From Rutstroemia sp. NJR-2017a BVV2 (taxonomy: Eukaryota > Ascomycota > Leotiomycetes > Helotiales > Rutstroemiaceae): a stretch of DNA of 64,000 nucleotides. The stretch is taken from contig NJPS01000075.1 in the NCBI GenBank assembly GCA_002946415.1, positions 186,001 to 250,000 on the forward strand, given 5' to 3'. This document shows positions 1-10,684 of this stretch, in pieces (position 1 is the first letter of the stretch; each line of letters opens with the position of its first letter). A program made the position numbers and the translations under genes. A model generated the notes under the pieces. It did not search any database and was not told the origin of the DNA. It worked only from the letters and a program-made list of their open reading frames with translations.

Positions 1-794
1 CTTCTGGCACTTGGAGTATCGCCATTGTTCTTCCTACAGAGCGATGAAGAAACACGTTTTAATTTTCCATTGACATGAGGTCGTGGATGTTTCTTCTTGG
101 CACGCTCATCGGGTACGAATATCAAGTCGTGCTGGTACCCAGGACACTCTTGACCACTATGCAGACATTGGGAACATGCAGGTATCTTCCCATCACACTG
201 AGAGGTAGGTCAGTCGCAAAAATGTGGGGTGGAAGGCAGGGATTCAACTCACGCCGAGTTTGCGTTTCCTACATTTTTGACACACTTTCAAGCTCCTGAC
301 TTTCATCGTAGATTGACAGATAGATTGCTGGCAAAAGAAGGTGTCTGCGCGAAGGCGAAACTTAGCTTACAGAGAGGGGTATTACTGTACCCTATTTCAC
401 CGCCTTCAGGAGTCATGCTTATTTTCAATTAGCAATCTAACTACCAAGGTTCACAGCCTTCTGTAATATTTCAATTAGGTTTTATATCTGTTTAACGGGG
501 TTCATTGATTAATCAACTCATTTCAACATTGAAGGTAAGGATGTCGCGGAAGGATAACTGTCAGCATAAAGTCACGTGTGCACGGGGACAGTGACGACAT
601 TCTTTCATCGCGAGAAGCAAGACAGACCTATCGAATGTAAGACGCAGCATGGTGGGAATGAAACATTCATTGTCTTAGTATTACATCGTCCTAGATCCAG
701 ACTATATCCAAGGTAAGTAAATCCGTCCCAACCACCCGCGACACCAATCCGCGCATTCCCGACTAATATACATGACCAGACCTCTCAACAACAT
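1..794. other. No supportable gene
   Basis: Only short overlapping reading frames without recognisable protein character occur here. A TC-rich stretch and several stop-dense segments suggest intergenic DNA, possibly the 3' flank of a gene outside the window. Confidence 0.5.
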
Positions 795-1179
795 CTATCT
801 AGTCGATGAAGTACCATCATCTGGTCCCGGAAGACCTTCCTCGTCACCGGGCTCCCTATAAGTACCAGTGGGCTTAGCATGGCGAGTACGGCCCTTGATG
901 ATATTACTCTCGTCGATGGCTTCTGCTTCGTCTTGTTCTATGCAATCATTAGCATTCATCCATCTTCGTGACCGAAAGATAAAGATACTCACCAAGAGCT
1001 TTGTCTGAGTCAGGATCTCTTGTATCGTTTGGTTGCTCGACAGGAGTCTCGTCCGTCAGAACGGGGACTGCCTCATTCTTGCTTGTGGCGTAGGAGTTGT
1101 CGACAGTGTCTCCTCCTTGAGGGATATCATCGGTGGTGGTATCCGCCTTGTCGTATTCGTTGAGTGCGTTGGTTGCCAT
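795..1179 (-). CDS. Small acidic protein, CHZ-like histone chaperone motif (tentative)
   Basis: Two exons on the minus strand, 1179-993 and 937-795, joined across a 55-nt intron (GTGAGT donor, CATAG acceptor). The join keeps the frame and gives 109 residues. The start is the first ATG after a repetitive leader. The protein is acidic and rich in Asp, Glu and Thr, with no membrane segment. Near residues 68-78 it reads AIDESNIIKGRTRHAK, which resembles the short CHZ motif of H2A.Z-H2B chaperones (IDxSNII followed by an RTR-type basic patch). If correct, the protein would act in the nucleus on histone dimers. The match is short and the C-terminus departs from the family, so the call is tentative; that this is a real small gene is firmer than its function. 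Confidence 0.5.
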
Positions 1180-1649
1180 TGTGATTGTGATTGTGAATGT
1201 TGATGTTGACGTTTGTTGATGAACAAATGGAGAATAAACCACGGACCTGGCCTGATCAAATACCTCTCCCCTCCTCCAACCCCTCCTCTACTACTTGCAT
1301 ATGCATTGACACAATGACGCTGACATCTCTAATGATGCAATATCACTATTTACATCACCTCATTGTTTATTTGGCTACACATCGTCATCGTCCGGGTGAT
1401 TCTGACGGCATATGCTCTGTGCTCTCCAATTACGTCAACATCTTTTACCCATCTAGGAGAGGATATACAGTCTTGAAAGCACATGGTGATTCCCGTCGCC
1501 CAAAATCCAACGCTGACATTTGTTGCATTTAATGTTAGTGACATCAACGGAAGCAGTTGAGTATTTAGTAATTGCAGAAATGGTTTACGTCACGAAAAGC
1601 ACGGGATGCATGACCGAAAGAAAGGTCTCTTAACTCAAAGATATAAGGA

Positions 1650-1654
1650 CCCCT
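1650..1654 (+). promoter_or_regulatory. Possible STRE (CCCCT) upstream of con-10
   Basis: CCCCT lies about 120 bp before the con-10 start, next to an ATATAA-like box at 1641. STRE-type sites are known to drive stress genes in fungi; a single 5-mer is weak evidence. Confidence 0.25.
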
Positions 1655-1773
1655 TTCACACCACACGAAAAAGAAAAAAGACCATATTCAGACAAATCTA
1701 CAAGCTTCAAACCAAAAGAAACTTTCACACCAGCACCCCAATTTTCGCAACCAAAACCAGCAACAAATCCACC

Positions 1774-2076
1774 ATGAGCGGCAACACCAACCCCGGAAAC
1801 TTCGCCAACCGTCCCAAGGAGGAGGTGCAAGAGATCGCCAGCAAGGGTGGCCAAGCGAGTCACTCGGGAGGATTTGCGAGCATGGACCCCGATAAGCAGG
1901 TGAGTTACTTACATCTCTAGATTCAGGTACTTTTTCGACCCTGTTTGCTAAATTATCCGTAGCGGGAGATCGCATCAAAGGGCGGAAAAGCGTCAAGCGG
2001 TTCCTTCGAGCCCGGCAGCGAGAGGGCTAGAGAGGCAGGAAGGAAGGGCGGACAAGCGAGTGGAGGCTCAGAGTAA
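1774..2076 (+). CDS. con-10: CON-10 family conidiation/stress protein
   Basis: Exons 1774-1899 and 1963-2076 flank a 63-nt intron (GTGAGT...GTAG) and give 79 residues, close to the 86 of Neurospora CON-10. The protein is a small hydrophilic chain built on KGG repeats: IASKGGQASHSGGF, IASKGGKASSGSF and GRKGGQASGGSE. This is the stress-induced KGG pattern shared by CON-10 and bacterial GsiB-like proteins. Family members accumulate in conidia and under stress or light and are thought to protect cell contents; the molecular action is not established. The start ATG has a favourable ACC context and follows an A-rich leader. The gene stands alone, between a CHZ-like gene and a copper-fist gene on the other strand. 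Confidence 0.9.
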
Positions 2077-2698
2077 ATGCGTTGTACGAGACTTTGCGTT
2101 GCGTAATGATGACATGATGTTGGATTCCAAGAAAGGACGGACATGGAGAGCTGCGAGCTTCTTCCAAAACCGAATAGTTAGCAAAATGCGTGGACGCACG
2201 AATTTGCAGAATGAATTGTATTAACATCCTAACATGATGCTTGAGCTTCAGGTGAACGAAATCTGGTGCTTCCGATCTTAATGCTGTGACTTCATTTTGA
2301 GTAGAGTAGTTGTGACGTTGCCAACAAATCATATATTGGTGGACCTCGCTACCGCAGGTACAGACGTAATGGCGATTCCCCGGACATATCCTACCCCACA
2401 TACCGAATGCACTCCGGCGACCAACTAAAACAAAAATAAGTAGCAATACCACCCACGAGATACAACACAAGATGTGCAACCTTGGAGCCGAATGTTTCAG
2501 TAATTTCATATTGCTGCCCCTCATTTTGCTACCCCTCATTTTACTAGCTCCAGCCAGGACGATTCCCTCACCCTACATACACTCTCATACAAAGAAAGGG
2601 TATCAGGTCCTTTAAACACCAAAACAATGCAGCTATCATAAATCCAGCTATTTTCCGGCCCAAAAACTCCATCCATGTAACCTTCCCATTCCAATAAA
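2077..2698. other. Intergenic, 3' flanks of two genes
   Basis: This is the tail-to-tail interval between con-10 and the copper-fist gene. A short tandem duplication of TGCTRCCCCTCATTTT lies at about 2511-2541. No gene is supported. Confidence 0.5.
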
Positions 2699-4395
2699 TT
2701 ACAAAACCACCCCAAGATTATGTATAGAACAGCCAATACATGCACAATCATCTCCACACGGACAAGTATCCTTCTCACCTGGACAAGGAATTTCCGGACC
2801 ACGGTGGATTGTGCAACCTATACATTCACAATCATCTCCACAAGGACAACTTTGAGTATCCCCACCACAACCCTCCTCTGACGAAAAAGGATAATTAACG
2901 AAGAAGAAATCCGATGCAGAGAGGGTTTGTTCTTCGGCATTGCCAGAAGTAGTACTTGAAGGTGTTGCAGGCGGAGGTGATGTGGGGTTCTCCTTGATAT
3001 CTTGCGTCTGTAGTGGTAAGGGACCAACATTTCCGTTCGGATATGTATCGGATTGGTCGAGCTGCATTGATGCCCAAGCCGAACGGACGTAGTCTTGTGT
3101 AGCATCGTTGTACGGATGTGCTGCGCAGCCAATACATTGACATCCATCACCGCAACCACAAGTATGAATAGTCTCGAGATTTTCTGATACAGGAGCCGCA
3201 TTCGGATCGAAAGCTAGAGGAGCTGCGGGAATAGGTTGTTGAGCGAAACTCATATCGCGTACTCCTTGGGCCCAAGCTGATGGTTGAAGTGGATTTTGGT
3301 AAGATCCATAGGTTGGAGGATATGTAAATACAGTTGCTGGGAACTGTGAGAAGGAATTCATGGCAAACCCATTTTGAGCATTGATCGGATTCGGCATCGG
3401 CTTTGGCATTAATGGTTGGTTCTTCTTAGATGAACAGCAGCTACCAGATTTTGATGAGGGCTGTTGTGGTCGTGGTTCAGAAATCGAGCTGCCATTCGAT
3501 GGGGTATGGCTATGGCCATTTTGCTTGGGGGCACAGCATGAAGAAACCGATGCGCCATTGTTGAAATTTGGTGGGCTTTCCTGGACGGCCGGAGTACAAC
3601 AAGAACCACCATTCATTTTTGGAGTAATTTGTCCATTTTTGAATTCAGTCGGTGTTTCAAGAGGACTTTCCACCACTTGATCCAACCCAGCATGTCCATT
3701 CCCAAACCCATTTGTTTTGATTTCTTCTAGATTGTGCATTTGTGGATGCTGTAGAGGAATACTTGGAATCCCAGCGAATTGCTGTGGCATAATTGGATAT
3801 TGAGGCGCAAAAGCATACGACTGAGGCGGACTTGACATTTGATATGCTGATGGTGGAATCATCTGTATCCTTTGCGCATGTTGATCGAACGGCACTATAT
3901 TGATCTGGTTCAAATCCATCCTCTCCAAATTCGCAGGATCAAATGATTGTTTCCTGCTTGACGGTGGTCTCGATGTCGTCTTTTGTACTTTGAATGAAAG
4001 CTGGGTAGGTGAGGCCGCATCTGGTGTCGAATTCGCTCGTTGGGGTACCAGAGGAGGGGTCGAGACAGGTGTATCGGTGCCGCAATGGCATGCTTGCTTC
4101 CTTGGTATAGCCGCTGTAACACTTCCACATCCGCATGGTTGATCTTTGGGGTGAGGACATGCGCTCAATGGTCTTCCGGGTTTCCTCACTGGTACCATCA
4201 ACCTTTCATTTGCGTGCGTACATTTCGTTGATCTGTGGCCTCTAATACATGGCTCACTGTGCAATTGTCAGCTTCAATTTGTCCTGGGTAGATTCTCTCC
4301 TCTCAGAAACGGGTCCCAAATGCCTGCGACGGAATCATAAACACAGCAGGTGACAAAACATACCACGCCATCTTAAGTCCATTAATCAAAGGCAT
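2699..4395 (-). CDS. Copper-fist transcription factor (Cuf1/Mac1/GRISEA type)
   Basis: Two exons: 4395-4364 (only 32 nt) and 4256-2699, joined over a 107-nt intron (GTATGT...ACAG), giving 529 residues. Without the tiny exon the fist is incomplete. With it the N-terminus reads MPLINGLKMACEPCIRGHR, supplying zinc ligands C11, C14, C23 and H25 (C-x2-C-x8-C-x-H) and the minor-groove motif RKPGRP at 35-40. The middle is rich in Pro, Ser, Gln and Asn. Three cysteine clusters of the form CxCGDxCxCIGCxxH sit near 377-392, 481-496 and 509-524. Such clusters bind Cu(I) in copper-sensing factors and set activity by copper level. The likely role is nuclear control of copper (or iron) uptake genes. Which subgroup (copper-starvation activator or metallothionein activator) cannot be told by eye. 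Confidence 0.93.
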
Positions 4396-6762
4396 CTTGG
4401 TGATGATGGGAACGTCCGCAGAGGATGGATGAATGAGATGAGTTCCCGGTTCGCTCGAGTTATCGAAAAAGAATTCAGGGGGGTCCGAAGCGCAGAGGAT
4501 GATGTTCAAGACACTTGGCCTCGAGGTTGGCTACGATCCGTAATCGCGACCACATGCGCATCCGCAATGGAAGCGGCAAGATAGATTGGGAGGAAGGGGT
4601 GGGCTATAGCTGACAGGCTTCGAAGTGAATGTTCTTCGATCCTTCCAATTGTTAGGGGGAGAGATGAATTAGCAATCAAGGATCCCAACCGAAGCAATGG
4701 GAAAAGCAATTCTAGGTAAGCCGAGCTGATGGTAAGCTATGAATAGCAAAGAATGGGCCGCTTTCTTCGTCGTCTTCTGCTGTCGACCGGCTAAGCGCAC
4801 AATCGTTCCAAGTAACACGCGGCTCTAGATATTGTCGTAGTTGCAGTCGTCAGCGTTGTAGATGTCGATGCAGATCTGGATTTTGAAAAAACTCCGGAAA
4901 AGAGTTGAATCATTATTGAGGGTCCGTCCGTCAAGGTATTAGGAATTGTAAGTGGAAATCGTAAGATCTGATCTCAGTAGAGACTGGGTTAGGAAGGTTA
5001 ATGCGATGGTAGTAGTGGTGGGCAGTGGTAGTGGGGTGGGATTGCATTGAGTGTAGAATTTGTGGTTGGCATTGGGATATTATTTGTTACATTCGAGGTG
5101 AGGTTGGATGTGACTCGGCGATGAGCAAGTTTTGATTGGTTGACACGGATCTGACATAACAAAGATGCTACTACATTAGGAATAGTGCGATTACAAAATC
5201 TGAAAGAGTGTGTAAGAGCCGAGTGAAGAAGGCTTTCGTGTTCCAGTCTCTACGGTAGTTGTAAATTAGCTAACTCTCTGCATTATCTAGCATCTAGCGT
5301 CTAGCGTCTAGCGTCTAGCAAGAGGAATCTTTCCGTCCCCTCCTTAGCTTTACTGTTACCAGTAAAGGAAGGCTACGAGAATAGTAATCTACAGGTGAAG
5401 AAAGGTAGGTCTTACAATATTGATTTAAAAGTCGAAATGAAAACTCGAGGCACAGTAAAGTCACACAAAAGTATACGATTCTCATGCAATTAGTCTTCGC
5501 CACGATACAGCGGTCGCGGTGGCCAGATCAAAAGGGGGATATACAACCTCGGGGACTTCCAAGGGCACACGTTTGATCAACACAAACTCGTCGCTAGGTA
5601 CAAGAAACAGCCGTTCAAATTAGCTTTCTCGTCTATCTTATCTGGAGCCTAACTATTCCCCATGAAGCAGCTACTAACCACTAAAGAGGTAGTTTCACAC
5701 GCATAGACCTCGCAAAAGTTTCACGAAGCAAGATATGAAACATCAAACATCGCGGAGGAAAAACTAGACGAAACCCAAGACGCGGGCTAGACCCAAGAAA
5801 ATGGATTCGAGGTGGGACAGAACAGAGAGAGAAAAAAACAAGCTTTGACATGCAGAGAAACGCCTTCTCTAGCTTCGCGTATACAAGTAGGTTCATCTCC
5901 TCCTGCCTGGTTTGGAGTAGACTTCCGGAGCCCGTGTTGAAACCCTGCGACTTAGTCATTCGATTTCGGGCCTCCAGCAACTTTAAACGCCTTTGGGCAA
6001 ATGGGCTTGAAACATGGAGATCGTTTCTGTTTCTGTTACACGAGTTGCTCATCACGTTTTCTGACCGTAATCACTAAGTTCTCCCTAGGTGATACTCAGC
6101 GATACGGTGGCTATGTTTCAGCCCGGTCTAGAACGCCCTCCCCAGTGCAGTCATTGAAAAGAGGCGTGTGTATGTGTGAGTGTGTGTGGTAGTTCCTCGA
6201 GCCGCTCCAATCCCACCCCAGACTTTTGACACCGCGGAATATTATTGTTCCTCGCCCAGTTCACTCAATGGCCCAGTGTTCCTCACAGTAGATTGCGGGG
6301 TTGGCTAAGCGGGAAGTATTTGAAATACTGCAAAAAGAAAGTGCAGATAGAGGGGTAGTGGGCTTGAAGGTCGTGTGGAAGTCGGATAGAGTAGAATGAA
6401 AAGAAGTAGGTAGAAAATCTTCTGACAACAAATTTAAAACTACTATTCTTCCCGTAACTAAAGATTGCAGGAAAGCGCCATTCAAAAAGTTAAATCTAGG
6501 AAGACGATCCTAAGGATGTGACTAGAAGTCAAAACCGAAGCACAAGGAAGTGAGCTGGACATATGTGTGATTGAACGGTCCCAGTAGAGGTAAATCCACA
6601 GTCGAAAATGGTACCTGATCGCAGCAATCATGTGCGTATCAAATACCATATAGAACCGAGGAGTCAAATAGCTCGGAAGAATTATCATTGAGTTCATCAT
6701 AAGAAGGATGTTCAGTTGGAAGCGATATACAAAGCGGCAAGTATCTACAAATGTACTTTTCT
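4396..6762. other. Long intergenic region, promoter of the copper-fist gene
   Basis: About 2.4 kb without a convincing gene. It should contain the promoter and leader of the copper-fist gene on its left. A 124-codon minus-strand frame at 5681-6055 has a helical, charged N-terminal half but no recognisable family. Confidence 0.4.
5286..5320. repeat. Five-unit 7-bp tandem repeat (TCTAGCR)
   Basis: Five consecutive copies of TCTAGCA or TCTAGCG lie between the copper-fist promoter and the next gene. Such a short array is expected to vary in length between strains. Confidence 0.85.
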
Positions 6763-8382
6763 TTAATACACGAGGTACACTCCTTGAATTCCCTTCCCCT
6801 TCTCGTAAACCCCCCTGCATCTCTCCTCCCACCTATCAATCTTACTCCTTTCCTTTCCCTGAGCAACCAAACTAACGCTATCACAAAATCCAATCGACCT
6901 GGCACTCCACTCATCAAAACTATCCTCTCGATCAGCCAATTCCATTCCTCTTCTCGGTCCCCTTTCCTTCTCTATTCCCCTCCCTATATCTTCTTCCACC
7001 TCCACCCCCTCCACCCACCTGTCAACCACCCCCCGATCCACATTCCCCACCAACGCTCTCCCAATCGACTCCCTATACCCACCTCCATCTCCATCTTCAT
7101 ACCCATCCCCATCCCCATCCTCATCCACACAACCCTCACTCCCCTCCGTGCCCAACTCCCTAACCACCTCTCTCGCCCTCTCAAACTGCTTTTCCGCCTC
7201 CCTTAAATCCTCAATTGCCTCCTGGTTCTCCTTCAGCAGCGTCAAATCAAAAACCGTCTTCGCAGCCTCCATATTCCCCGCCGCAACCGCCCGGCAGTAT
7301 TTCGCATATTGCTCATCATAATAGTGCGGCCAGTCATCCAACATATCTTGTGCTTCTTCAAGTCGGAACTTCATGTCTTTCATGTGTTTGACAGCTCCGC
7401 GATGTTCTTTTCCTTTCTTGTTGCGGGCGATGGAGCTTGATGATGCAGTGTGTACTTCTTGGTGAATTTCCCACGACGCTCTTATGCCGAAGGATGATTG
7501 TCCCTTCCGGCAGTCAGATGTATCATATAGATTCCCATCACTTAGAGCTTCGTGCAAAGTGCCAAAAAGTCTCGACTTTCCAGCATTAAGCTCATGAATT
7601 GCAGACCCAACTTTTTGTTCCAAACCGTCCCACTCGCAACAGATGACCTTAGCAGCCTCCATCCAAGCCTCCATATGTTTTAATCCAGTTGTGCGCTTAC
7701 TTGCGTCACCAGTACAAAGAGGAGATTGCTCACGGCTTGCTTTCGATAACTGCATCACGGCCTTCACAAAGCCTTGCCAAGAACGTGCCACGGCTCTTTC
7801 TAAATTCGCAACCTCTTCTTCGAGCTGAGAAATCCTTTGAAACTCAGACACGACATCTTTCGTTAGGCCGAGGGCAGAGTTAGGAACTCCATTTCGTTCT
7901 ATGTAGGTGAAGACGTCCAGATGTCTTGCGCTCAGCGGTGCTCGCCTGGATAACTCACTCGAATCGATGATGCGTGCGGGATATTCGTATGAGCACGTTA
8001 GGCATTTTCTCGGATCTCGGTATCGTGGAGGTAGGGATGGTGGATCGATCAAAATCTCCCTAGTAGACACACGTAACGGATCACCAGATGTAGTTGATTG
8101 AAGGATTTCACGACCAAGTATGATCTTTTTATATTCCTTTCTGTCGATTGATGACCAAGAGGAGGGCCTGTCCTTGGCAGAGCTATGGGATTGCGACACC
8201 TCGATTTTGGCAGAATCGATACCACCGTGGGAATTTTTGTGCTTCTTCATCCGCAGCTGTTCCGTTATGGGGCATTTATCGCGGAGTATTCTGTATAGTT
8301 TCGTAACACTCCTGCCAACGACGAACCGGTCGAGCAGGGAAGTCATTGGAAAGATGGGCCAAGAATATGAACTGTGCCACAA
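6763..8382 (-). CDS. Hypothetical coiled-coil protein
   Basis: A single open frame of 539 codons; an alternative start at residue 13 (8346) has an equally plausible context. I do not recognise a domain. Residues around 185-210 and 340-415 are rich in Glu, Lys, Leu and Arg with heptad spacing and probably form coiled coils. An acidic DGDGDG-type run occurs near 425-440. The C-terminal ~60 residues (WSARSIGFCDSV region, then basic RSKIDRWEER) look conserved in style and may be the functional end. No signal peptide or membrane helix is seen. The frame is long and the 3' end lies in a strongly C-rich plus strand, which inflates open frames; even so the protein composition looks genuine. Confidence 0.65.
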   Translation of the reverse strand: MWHSSYSWPIFPMTSLLDRFVVGRSVTKLYRILRDKCPITEQLRMKKHKNSHGGIDSAKIEVSQSHSSAKDRPSSWSSIDRKEYKKIILGREILQSTTSGDPLRVSTREILIDPPSLPPRYRDPRKCLTCSYEYPARIIDSSELSRRAPLSARHLDVFTYIERNGVPNSALGLTKDVVSEFQRISQLEEEVANLERAVARSWQGFVKAVMQLSKASREQSPLCTGDASKRTTGLKHMEAWMEAAKVICCEWDGLEQKVGSAIHELNAGKSRLFGTLHEALSDGNLYDTSDCRKGQSSFGIRASWEIHQEVHTASSSSIARNKKGKEHRGAVKHMKDMKFRLEEAQDMLDDWPHYYDEQYAKYCRAVAAGNMEAAKTVFDLTLLKENQEAIEDLREAEKQFERAREVVRELGTEGSEGCVDEDGDGDGYEDGDGGGYRESIGRALVGNVDRGVVDRWVEGVEVEEDIGRGIEKERGPRRGMELADREDSFDEWSARSIGFCDSVSLVAQGKERSKIDRWEERCRGVYEKGKGIQGVYLVY

Positions 8383-8905
8383 GGGAGGCCAGCACCTTCA
8401 CGTATAGACGATTCGACGCCAATAATTCTGAATTGTGTACTTGTGTAACAATGATGGAGACGGAAGTTTGCGAAACTCATGGGAAGTACCTTAAAATCCA
8501 TTGAGAACAAAGAATTCGTCTCGACTTGCACCTCGTTGCAAAGGATTTCGTGAAGAAAATGTCTGTCCGGACAAAGAAGATGAGTGGAAAACACCGAGAC
8601 TTTTAGAAGAATACCGGCCAGATGGTAGAGCCTTTCGTTCGTCCTTTCATGTACGTAATAGGACAATCGTGTAGATCGAAATTTTGGATTGCGCCTTTTC
8701 CCATTGCTTCTAAGCTGCCAATTTATTTTGACTCTTACGGAAGACCCTTCTGCAAGACGTAGCAAGTGTCCACATAACTTCTATGGCGGGTTGGGCATGC
8801 CGTATGAGACCAGCGTTGTCTGAATTCGTTCTGTACCACCACATGGTGTGCAGAGTACGCTCGGAGGAACATTCAAGTAGATTAATCGTAATGTTCGGGA
8901 GTATC
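8383..8905. other. Intergenic
   Basis: This interval holds the promoter of the coiled-coil gene and the 3' flank of rad10. The minus-strand frame at 8343-8765 overlaps the neighbouring start and has no family features. Confidence 0.45.
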
Positions 8906-10045
8906 TTACGACTTCTCTCGTAGCTTTGCCAAAGCAGCAGCCACACCTCCACTGAGTTCTTCATCCCTCCTTGCCATCTCCTTCCTTTTCTCTTCGGCTA
9001 GCCTTTCCTCTTCTTGCTGAGCAGCAGCAATCATAGCCTCTTCATCGTCATCCGGTTCCCAAGCCTCAGGCTGCTTAGTCGCCGGTACTTGTTGCTGTCG
9101 ACCTGACGCCTCAGCTGCCTTCACCCTCATCGATTCCATCTCCCTCAGCGGTACTCTACTCAAAGGTATAGCGCGATCCAGAATCCCCTCCTCCGCTTCA
9201 CCCCCGTCTTCTGTCGTCACCTTCCTCGTCACTGTCCTCCTCGCCGCCTTCCTCGCACGGAACGGTTCATCCACAACCCCACACCACTTCCTAACCTTCT
9301 TCTCTCCCCACCCGCCGACAACCGCGATCTCCTCCGGCCTCGCATTGATCGCCCCCCTGATACTCCCAAAAGCACTAACCAGCGACACCGCATCCGTCTT
9401 ATTAATACTCCTCGGCACCGTGATAAAATCCACCATCTTATCCGCATAGGACTTACTCTCCACCCCTCTAATAGCCGACGCATTCGCATGTTCGTAGCTC
9501 TTATACAACTCCAAATACCTCGCAGCTTCCGCCGCGCTCCAGCATAAGATCACCGTAACATTATTGATCAAGCTCGTCTTCGACAATTCCTTCAAGCTCT
9601 CTTCATGATTCCCAATATCCACCATGGTGAGCAAGACGCGGAGATTATACTTCCCCTGCAGGCCCTTGATGCGATTGTATATATATTCCGGATGCAAACG
9701 ATGGTATTTGAGCGAGAGGAACAGCGCGCATGTTGTAAGGCCGAGCACGTAGTCCGCAGGGATATCGGAATACTCCCATGCAAACGATTTGAGGTTCGCG
9801 AGTATGGGGTTGCCCTTTTGCCGTAGCGAGACGAGAATTGATGAGCCGGCGGAACGCGATGCGAGAGCTTGGGGGGTGGGTTGTACGACTTTGGGACCGC
9901 TGGAGGTGGTGTTTGTGGGTGGTGCGCGGTCGAGTCGTTGCGGGGTAGGTTGTTGGACGCGTGGTTGCGCGGGAGGTGCGACGGGGGTTTGGGCTAGAGC
10001 TGCGAGGAAATCGGCGTCGGCGCCAAAATCGTCGTCGTCGTCCAT
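8906..10045 (-). CDS. rad10: DNA excision repair protein RAD10/ERCC1 (SWI10)
   Basis: An intronless frame of 379 residues from the ATG at 10045. An in-frame ATG at 10135 would add 30 unconserved residues, so the internal start before the acidic MDDDDDFG run is preferred. Residues about 69-187 form the RAD10/ERCC1 central domain: SILVSLRQKGNP, LKSFAWEYSDIPADYVLG, then LSLKYHRLHPEYIYNRI and VTVILCWSAAEAARYLE. Residues about 210-275 carry the tandem helix-hairpin-helix that pairs with XPF/RAD1. The partner supplies nuclease activity; this subunit is the DNA-binding half of the structure-specific endonuclease used in nucleotide excision repair, crosslink repair and single-strand annealing. A Lys/Glu-rich tail follows. 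Length and order match the fungal family. Confidence 0.95.
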   Translation of the reverse strand: MDDDDDFGADADFLAALAQTPVAPPAQPRVQQPTPQRLDRAPPTNTTSSGPKVVQPTPQALASRSAGSSILVSLRQKGNPILANLKSFAWEYSDIPADYVLGLTTCALFLSLKYHRLHPEYIYNRIKGLQGKYNLRVLLTMVDIGNHEESLKELSKTSLINNVTVILCWSAAEAARYLELYKSYEHANASAIRGVESKSYADKMVDFITVPRSINKTDAVSLVSAFGSIRGAINARPEEIAVVGGWGEKKVRKWCGVVDEPFRARKAARRTVTRKVTTEDGGEAEEGILDRAIPLSRVPLREMESMRVKAAEASGRQQQVPATKQPEAWEPDDDEEAMIAAAQQEEERLAEEKRKEMARRDEELSGGVAAALAKLREKS

Positions 10046-10684
10046 TTTGATGCGGTTGTGGTGGATGGGTGGAGTGGTTAAGTTTAATTGTTGTGCTGGA
10101 AGTGACGACATGCAGCCTAGAACAGCACTCTCCATAAAGTGCTTCGGCGTGAGTTCGGGGATCTCTGCACCACATTTTCCATCAAAACTACAGCAACTTT
10201 TATATCTTTAAAAGTAATTGAATACTCCACAAGTAATTGATTATTATATGTATGTATTTACAAGAAAATTTTTCTAAATCTATTATATATCTATTGAGCT
10301 TATGAACTTGGTATAAGCTTGAGTAGAAGCATACCAGACTAGTAACAGATATATATAAGATATCTTTATTTTCCTTTTACGGTCCAACGGCCCCACGATC
10401 GTACTGTACACCGAGTGAGTCAACCGCTGAGGTTCTTGCTACAGTATCTTGGGAAGTCGGGTGGGTACATAAAGGGCCCTAAGCATCTGAAGTTAGTCAC
10501 TTGTCTCAGGTAGCCAGCCATCTATGATATGTCTATATAAAGCTAGGGTAACCACGGAATATACTTCCTTGTGTTGTGTTATAAGGTGGGAGATTCCTCT
10601 TCGAGGCCGTCACGCTGTTAATGCAAGTATTGCACAGTGCGTTGCAGGCAAGTTCTTGCCTCCTCGTATCTGACAAGATCAAAA
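10046..10684. other. Divergent promoter region with an AT-rich block
   Basis: rad10 and the ankyrin gene diverge from this interval. About 10200-10380 is strongly AT-rich with repeated TATATA runs, unlike the flanks. No coding sequence is supported. Confidence 0.5.

Noticed and set aside
5681..6055. 124-codon minus-strand frame
   Set aside because: The first half looks protein-like, but no start context, intron or family supports it.
8343..8765. 140-codon minus-strand frame upstream of the coiled-coil gene
   Set aside because: It overlaps the neighbouring start in another frame and shows no family features.
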